This document shows positions 60,511-64,000 of a DNA stretch of 64,000 bases, one piece after another; position 1 is the first letter of the stretch, and every line of letters starts with the position of its first letter. The DNA is taken from assembly GCF_029968035.1 (NCBI RefSeq), contig NZ_JASCIQ010000006.1, positions 1 to 64,000 of the forward strand. The letters are read 5' to 3'. The DNA comes from Streptomyces cavernicola (GTDB taxonomy: Bacteria; Actinomycetota; Actinomycetes; Streptomycetales; Streptomycetaceae). A program made the translations under genes and the position numbers. The notes below the pieces were generated by a model. That model worked only from the letters and a program-made list of their open reading frames with translations, was not told the origin of the DNA and made no database searches.

Positions 60511-62372
60511 TCAGTTTGGGGACTGGGCCCAGCCCGCGGGCTTGAGCTCGCCCGCATCCCCCGGACGGGACTCGTCGAAGGCGACCCGTTCCCCGTCCTC
60601 CACGCGGAGCCCGTCCACGTACACCCCCCGCCCCACGTACAACTGGTCCGTGACGTAGCGCCATCGCAACCGCAGCATCCCGCCCGCGCCCGCGAGCTCC
60701 GCGGTGAGGTCGTGCCAGGTGCGGCCCGAGTAGCCGGAGACGGAACCGGACGTGTGGTGTTCGGGCGGCCGGCCGGTGCGTCGGGTCGTGAACGGGACCG
60801 GGCGCCAGCTCGTCCCGTCGTCGTCGGACGCCTCCAGGTGCAGCAGGTCCGAGCCGGGCTCGGTGTCCCACCACAGGGAGCAGCGCAGCAGGGCCCGGTC
60901 CGAGGTGAGCCTGAGGTCGGGCAGCGTGAGCGTGGCCGTGGTGGAGCCCGCCATCCCGGAGTACCAGGCGGCGCGGCCCCGCGCCGGGCGTACCGGAACG
61001 GCGCGGGCGAGCCGGTTCGCCGCCGCCACCCGGGGCGCGGACCCGGACCGCCAACTCCGCACCGGATGCACCGAGTTGCCGAGCAGCACGAGGAACGAGT
61101 CGGTCGTCGGGTCGAGGACCAGGCACGTGCCGGTGAACCCGGTGTGGCCCGCGGTGCGCGGCGTGGCCATCGCGCCCATGTACCAGTGCTGGTAGAGCTC
61201 GAAGCCGAGTCCGTGCTCGTCGCCGGGGAAGTCCGTGTTGAAGTCGGTGAACATCAGCTCCACCGACTCGGGCGCGAGGATCCGCGCCTCGCCGTACGAG
61301 CCGCCGTTGAGCAGCGTACGGCCGAGGACGGCGAGGTCCCACGCGCAGGAGAACACCCCCGCGTGCCCGGCGACCCCGCCGAGGCTGAACGCGTTCTCGT
61401 CGTGCACCTCGCCCCACACCAGGCCGCGTTCGAGCCCCGACCAGGGCAGCCGGGCGTCCTCGGTGGCGGCGATCCGCGGGCGCCAGGACGCGGGCGGGTT
61501 GTAGCGGGTGCGGCGCATCCCGAGCGGCCCGGTGATCTCGTCGCGGAGCAGCACGTCGAGCCGCCGTCCGGTGAGCTTCTCCAGGACCAGTTGGAGCGAG
61601 ATGAGGTTGAGGTCCGAGTAGAGGTACTTGGTGCCGGGCGGTGCGGCCAACTCCTCGTCCCAGATCAGGCGGAGCTTTCCCTCGTACGTCGGCTCCTTGT
61701 AGAGCGGGATCCACGCCCTGAACCCCGAGGTGTGCGTGAGGAGTTGACGTACGGTCACGTCCTGTTTGCCGGCGGAGCCGAACTCGGGGAGGTGCTGGGC
61801 GACCCGGTCCTCCAGGCCGAGTGCGCCCCGTTCGATCTGCTGCACGGCCAGGATGGACGTGAACAGCTTGGAGACGGACGCCAGGTCGTACACGGTGTCG
61901 GCGGTCGCCGGGATCTGCTGCTCGGGAGGAACTCCACGCCGGTGTCGGTCTCGTCGTCGTACGCGGAGTAGCGCACCGCCATGCCGATCGGCTGGTGCAG
62001 AGCCACCGTGCCGCCGCGGCCTGCAAGCAGTACGGCGCCCGCGTACCAGGGATGCTTGGGGGAGGGGCCGAGGAACTTCTCGGCGTCGGCGACGAGTTGG
62101 CGCAGCTGGCCGGGGAGCAGCCCGGCGCGCTCCGCGGAGCCGTGGCGGAGCGTGGGGCGGTCCTCGGCGGCAGCGGACCCGGTGGCTCTGGTGACCGCGG
62201 TGCCCCCGGTGGCCGCGGCGGCCGGTCCTGCCGGGAAGGGGACGAGGGCGACGGCTCCGCCCAGAGCGAGCAACCCGGCGCCGAATCGCCGCCGAGAGAG
62301 TCCCCTGTCATCGGCTACTTCCGAACCGCTCACCCCGTCGGCTCTGTCGACCTCTGTACCGCCGCCGTCCAT
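60511..62372 (-). pseudogene. Tat-exported serine hydrolase (beta-lactamase-type), frameshifted
   Basis: The first part (to about 61930) has a twin-arginine signal LSRRRFGAGLLALGGAVALV and then the enzyme start. The frame is lost at 61923-61932 where FLP is followed by nonsense, while the -1 frame continues as PEQQIPATADTVYDLASVSK LFTS. Loss of one C in a TTCC(C)TCCC run would explain it. The second part carries the SxxK catalytic motif (SVSK), YSDL for the YxN site, and a ~150-residue beta-rich C-terminal module. It is either a true pseudogene or a sequencing or assembly slip. Class C/EstB type penicillin-binding esterase fold; target unknown. Confidence 0.8.
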
Positions 62373-62391
62373 CTCCCGGCCCTCCCCGCGT

Positions 62392-62432
62392 GAAAGATTC
62401 TTTCGGCCACGTACTCGGCAGATGAAACTTTC
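62392..62432. promoter_or_regulatory. GAAA-TTTC palindromes in divergent promoter
   Basis: GAAAGATTCTTTC (62392-62404) and GAAACTTTC (62424-62432) lie in the divergent region between the serine hydrolase and nitronate monooxygenase genes. The TGAAA-N-TTTC style is known from RpiR/MurR-type sites that control serine-hydrolase loci in actinobacteria. No RpiR gene is in the window. Weak assignment. Confidence 0.4.
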
Positions 62433-62548
62433 TTGCCGCGCCTGGGCGGTGTCAACCCTGCGAGGCCAAGGCGCCTGCCCCGCAAAGAATCTGACACTGC
62501 ATCAGAAAATCTCTTCCGTCGGCCGACGCGCTGCGGCATCCTGCGCGC

Positions 62549-63664
62549 ATGCAGACGGAGCTGAGCAAGAAACTCGGAGTCGAGCACGCCATCTTCGGCT
62601 TCACGCCGTTCCCCGCCGTGGCCGCCGCCATCAGCAGGGCCGGTGGTTTCGGCGTGCTCGGAGCAGTCCGCTACACCGCCCCCGACGACCTCAAACGCGA
62701 CCTCGACTGGGTGCACGAGCACACCGACGGCAAGCCCTACGGCCTGGACGTGGTGATGCCCGCCAAGAAGGTCGACGCCAAAGGGGATCAAACACTGACC
62801 GAGGCCGACGTCGAGGCGATGATCCCGGCCGAGCACCGGGAGTTCGTGCAGGCCACCCTCGCCAAGCACGGCGTCCCCGAACTCGCCGAGGGCGAGGCCT
62901 CCGGCTGGCGCATCACCGGCTGGATGGAACAGGTCGCCCGCAGCCAGCTCGACGTCGCCTTCGACTACCCGATCAAACTCCTCGCCAACGCCCTCGGCTC
63001 ACCGCCCGCCGACGTCATCGAGCGCGCCCACGTCCATGACGTCCTCGTGGCCGCCCTCGCGGGCAGCGCCCGGCACGCCCGCAAGCACGCCGACGCGGGA
63101 ATCGACATCGTCGTCGCGCAGGGCTACGAGGCGGGCGGCCACACCGGCGAGATCGCCTCCATGGTGCTCACGCCGGACGCCGTCGAAGCAGTCGCCCCGC
63201 TGCCCGTCCTCGCCGCGGGCGGCATCGGCAGCGGCGAACAGATCGCCGCCGCACTGGCGTTGGGCGCTCAGGGTGTGTGGACCGGCTCCATATGGCTCAC
63301 CACCACAGAGGCCGAGCTGCACTCCCGCAAGCTCACCGAGAAACTCCTCGCCGCCACCTCGTCCGACACGGTCCGCTCCCGCGCCCTCACCGGCAAGCCC
63401 GCGCGCCAGCTCCGCACGGAGTGGACCGACGCGTGGGACGACCCGGCCGGTCCTGGCCCGTTGCCGATGCCCCTGCAGGGCCTGCTGGTCGCGGAGGCGG
63501 TGTCCCGAATCCAGAAGTACGAGGTGGAGGCGTTGTTGGGGACGCCCGTGGGGCAGATCGTGGGGCGGATGAACGCGGAGCGGAGCGTTCGGGTTGTCTT
63601 CGACGAGTTGACTCGGGGGTTCGAGCGGGCGATTGACCGTGTGAATCGGATTGCCGGCCGATGA
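62549..63664 (+). CDS. nitronate monooxygenase (2-nitropropane dioxygenase family)
   Basis: A 371-residue TIM-barrel flavoenzyme. FMN-binding motifs are VVAQGYEAGGHTGEIASMVL and VLAAGGIGSGEQIAAALALG, and AQGVWTGSIWLTTTEAELHS lies near residue 245. The start IFGFTPFPAVAAAISRAGGF GVLG is typical. It oxidises nitroalkanes or propionate-3-nitronate using oxygen. It is divergent from the frameshifted hydrolase, with palindromes between. Length fits the family. Confidence 0.92.
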   Translation: MQTELSKKLGVEHAIFGFTPFPAVAAAISRAGGFGVLGAVRYTAPDDLKRDLDWVHEHTDGKPYGLDVVMPAKKVDAKGDQTLTEADVEAMIPAEHREFVQATLAKHGVPELAEGEASGWRITGWMEQVARSQLDVAFDYPIKLLANALGSPPADVIERAHVHDVLVAALAGSARHARKHADAGIDIVVAQGYEAGGHTGEIASMVLTPDAVEAVAPLPVLAAGGIGSGEQIAAALALGAQGVWTGSIWLTTTEAELHSRKLTEKLLAATSSDTVRSRALTGKPARQLRTEWTDAWDDPAGPGPLPMPLQGLLVAEAVSRIQKYEVEALLGTPVGQIVGRMNAERSVRVVFDELTRGFERAIDRVNRIAGR

Positions 63665-63693
63665 GCGGCTGCCCCACGGGGTTTCGTCGCGGG

Positions 63694-63815
63694 GTGCGGG
63701 CCGGTGGGGGTTGCTCGCGCAGTTCCCCGCGCCCCTGAAGGCATGCGGCTGCGCCGCGCCTTCTCAGCCACGACGAGACCCGCACCCGGCCAGACACAGA
63801 ACCCCGCAGAAGGGA
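63694..63815. repeat. intergenic repeat matching the 49.9-kb element
   Basis: GTGCGGGCCGGTGGGGG, GCGCAGTTCCCCGCGCCCCT-GAAGGCATGC and CCCGCACCCGGC match the element at 49862-50030, but the right arm of the main hairpin is missing here. Confidence 0.65.
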
Positions 63816-63823
63816 TGCCGCAC

Positions 63824-64000
63824 ATGCCCGACAACCCCAACGGCTTCTGGGCGCAGGCAACCGCCGACCCCGACCGCATCGTCCTGCACGCCCCCGACGG
63901 GGAAGCCTGGTCCGCCGCCCGCCTGCACGCCAAGGCCAACCAACTCGTGCACGCCCTCCGCGAGGCCGGCCTCGAAAAGGGCGACGCCTTCGCCGTGGTG
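63824..64000 (+). CDS. acyl-CoA synthetase N-terminus (partial, runs off window)
   Basis: The first 59 codons of an AMP-forming acyl-CoA synthetase-type protein: FWAQATADPDRIVLHAPDGE, then WSAARLHAKANQLVHALREA and GLEKGDAFAVV, the usual start of the ligase N-domain. The catalytic motifs lie beyond the window. ATG at 63824 has AGAAGGG 8 nt upstream; ATG at 63815 is in frame but too close to it. It follows the nitronate monooxygenase gene, separated by a repeat. Confidence 0.8.
   Translation, partial: MPDNPNGFWAQATADPDRIVLHAPDGEAWSAARLHAKANQLVHALREAGLEKGDAFAVV

Noticed and set aside
1..64000. tRNA, rRNA, attachment sites
   Set aside because: No tRNA- or rRNA-like segments or integrase-linked att repeats were recognised by eye; a covariance-model scan would be decisive.
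1..64000. TTA (bldA-dependent) codons
   Set aside because: I did not count them systematically in frame, so I make no claim; a codon table, especially for the low-GC effector end, would settle it.

Overview
The window is very GC-rich, with GTG starts, GGAGG ribosome sites, overlapping ATGA/GTGA/TGATG gene junctions and GC-rich intergenic hairpin repeats. This is the signature of a Streptomyces (or close relative) chromosome. No rRNA, tRNA, CRISPR array or integrase was seen. I call about 50 protein genes plus two broken ones.

Layout. (1) 1-9.7 kb, accessory metabolism and regulation: a methyltransferase/TetR pair with a double operator, an MFS transporter, a secreted C39-type peptidase, a long ArsR-type regulator, a 2Fe-2S protein with a tiny upstream ORF, an HNH-nuclease lipoprotein, and a PadR/acyl-CoA dehydrogenase pair. 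(2) 9.8-40.4 kb, one long leftward operon for a contractile injection system (CIS) of the Streptomyces/eCIS type. In transcription order: sheath, tube, T4-baseplate-like protein, a disordered protein, a 33-aa ORF, DUF4255 cap protein, AAA+ ATPase, a 98-aa protein, a 2,347-aa DUF4157 protein, a possible immunity protein, Afp7-like and LysM proteins, gp27-like and gp5-like spike proteins, PAAR-like tip, gp25, two large baseplate-assembly proteins, a beta-helix protein, a DUF6519 protein and a peptidoglycan amidase. A STAS-domain gene lies just upstream on the same strand. (3) 41.5-50 kb, metabolism: an acyl-CoA dehydrogenase behind a KstR-like site, a zinc alcohol dehydrogenase divergent from an MmyB-like regulator, tdh-kbl threonine catabolism followed by a LysR regulator, and an MFS transporter. 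(4) 50-54.5 kb: a YdeP-type molybdopterin oxidoreductase divergent from a DyP peroxidase-encapsulin operon. (5) 54.7-64 kb: a conserved hypothetical, an MpaB-type oxygenase overlapping a Ser/Thr kinase-TPR fusion, an internally deleted FAD oxidoreductase, a Q/P-rich membrane protein, a frameshifted serine hydrolase, a nitronate monooxygenase and the start of an acyl-CoA synthetase.

How parts work together. In the CIS, the sheath contracts around the tube; the gp27/gp5/PAAR spike, gp25 and the Afp11/12-like proteins form the baseplate; DUF4255 caps the tube and the ATPase serves assembly. No receptor-binding tail fibre of the usual Afp13 kind was recognised, which fits the intracellular Streptomyces CIS rather than a released one. 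The DUF4157 protein is the best candidate effector. It ends in a nuclease-like domain, and its C-terminus and the gene 8 nt downstream are clearly poorer in GC than everything around them, as expected of a swapped toxin-immunity cassette. The DyP protein carries a C-terminal encapsulin-targeting peptide, so it is predicted to be packaged in the shell made by the next gene.

The structural CIS and DyP-encapsulin families are known. The parts I find least explained are the composite DUF4157 protein with its partner, a 146-bp insertion that duplicates a ribosome-site/stop/start junction inside the CIS operon, a dispersed palindrome inserted in frame into a LysR gene, and two large inverted-repeat-bounded non-coding elements.
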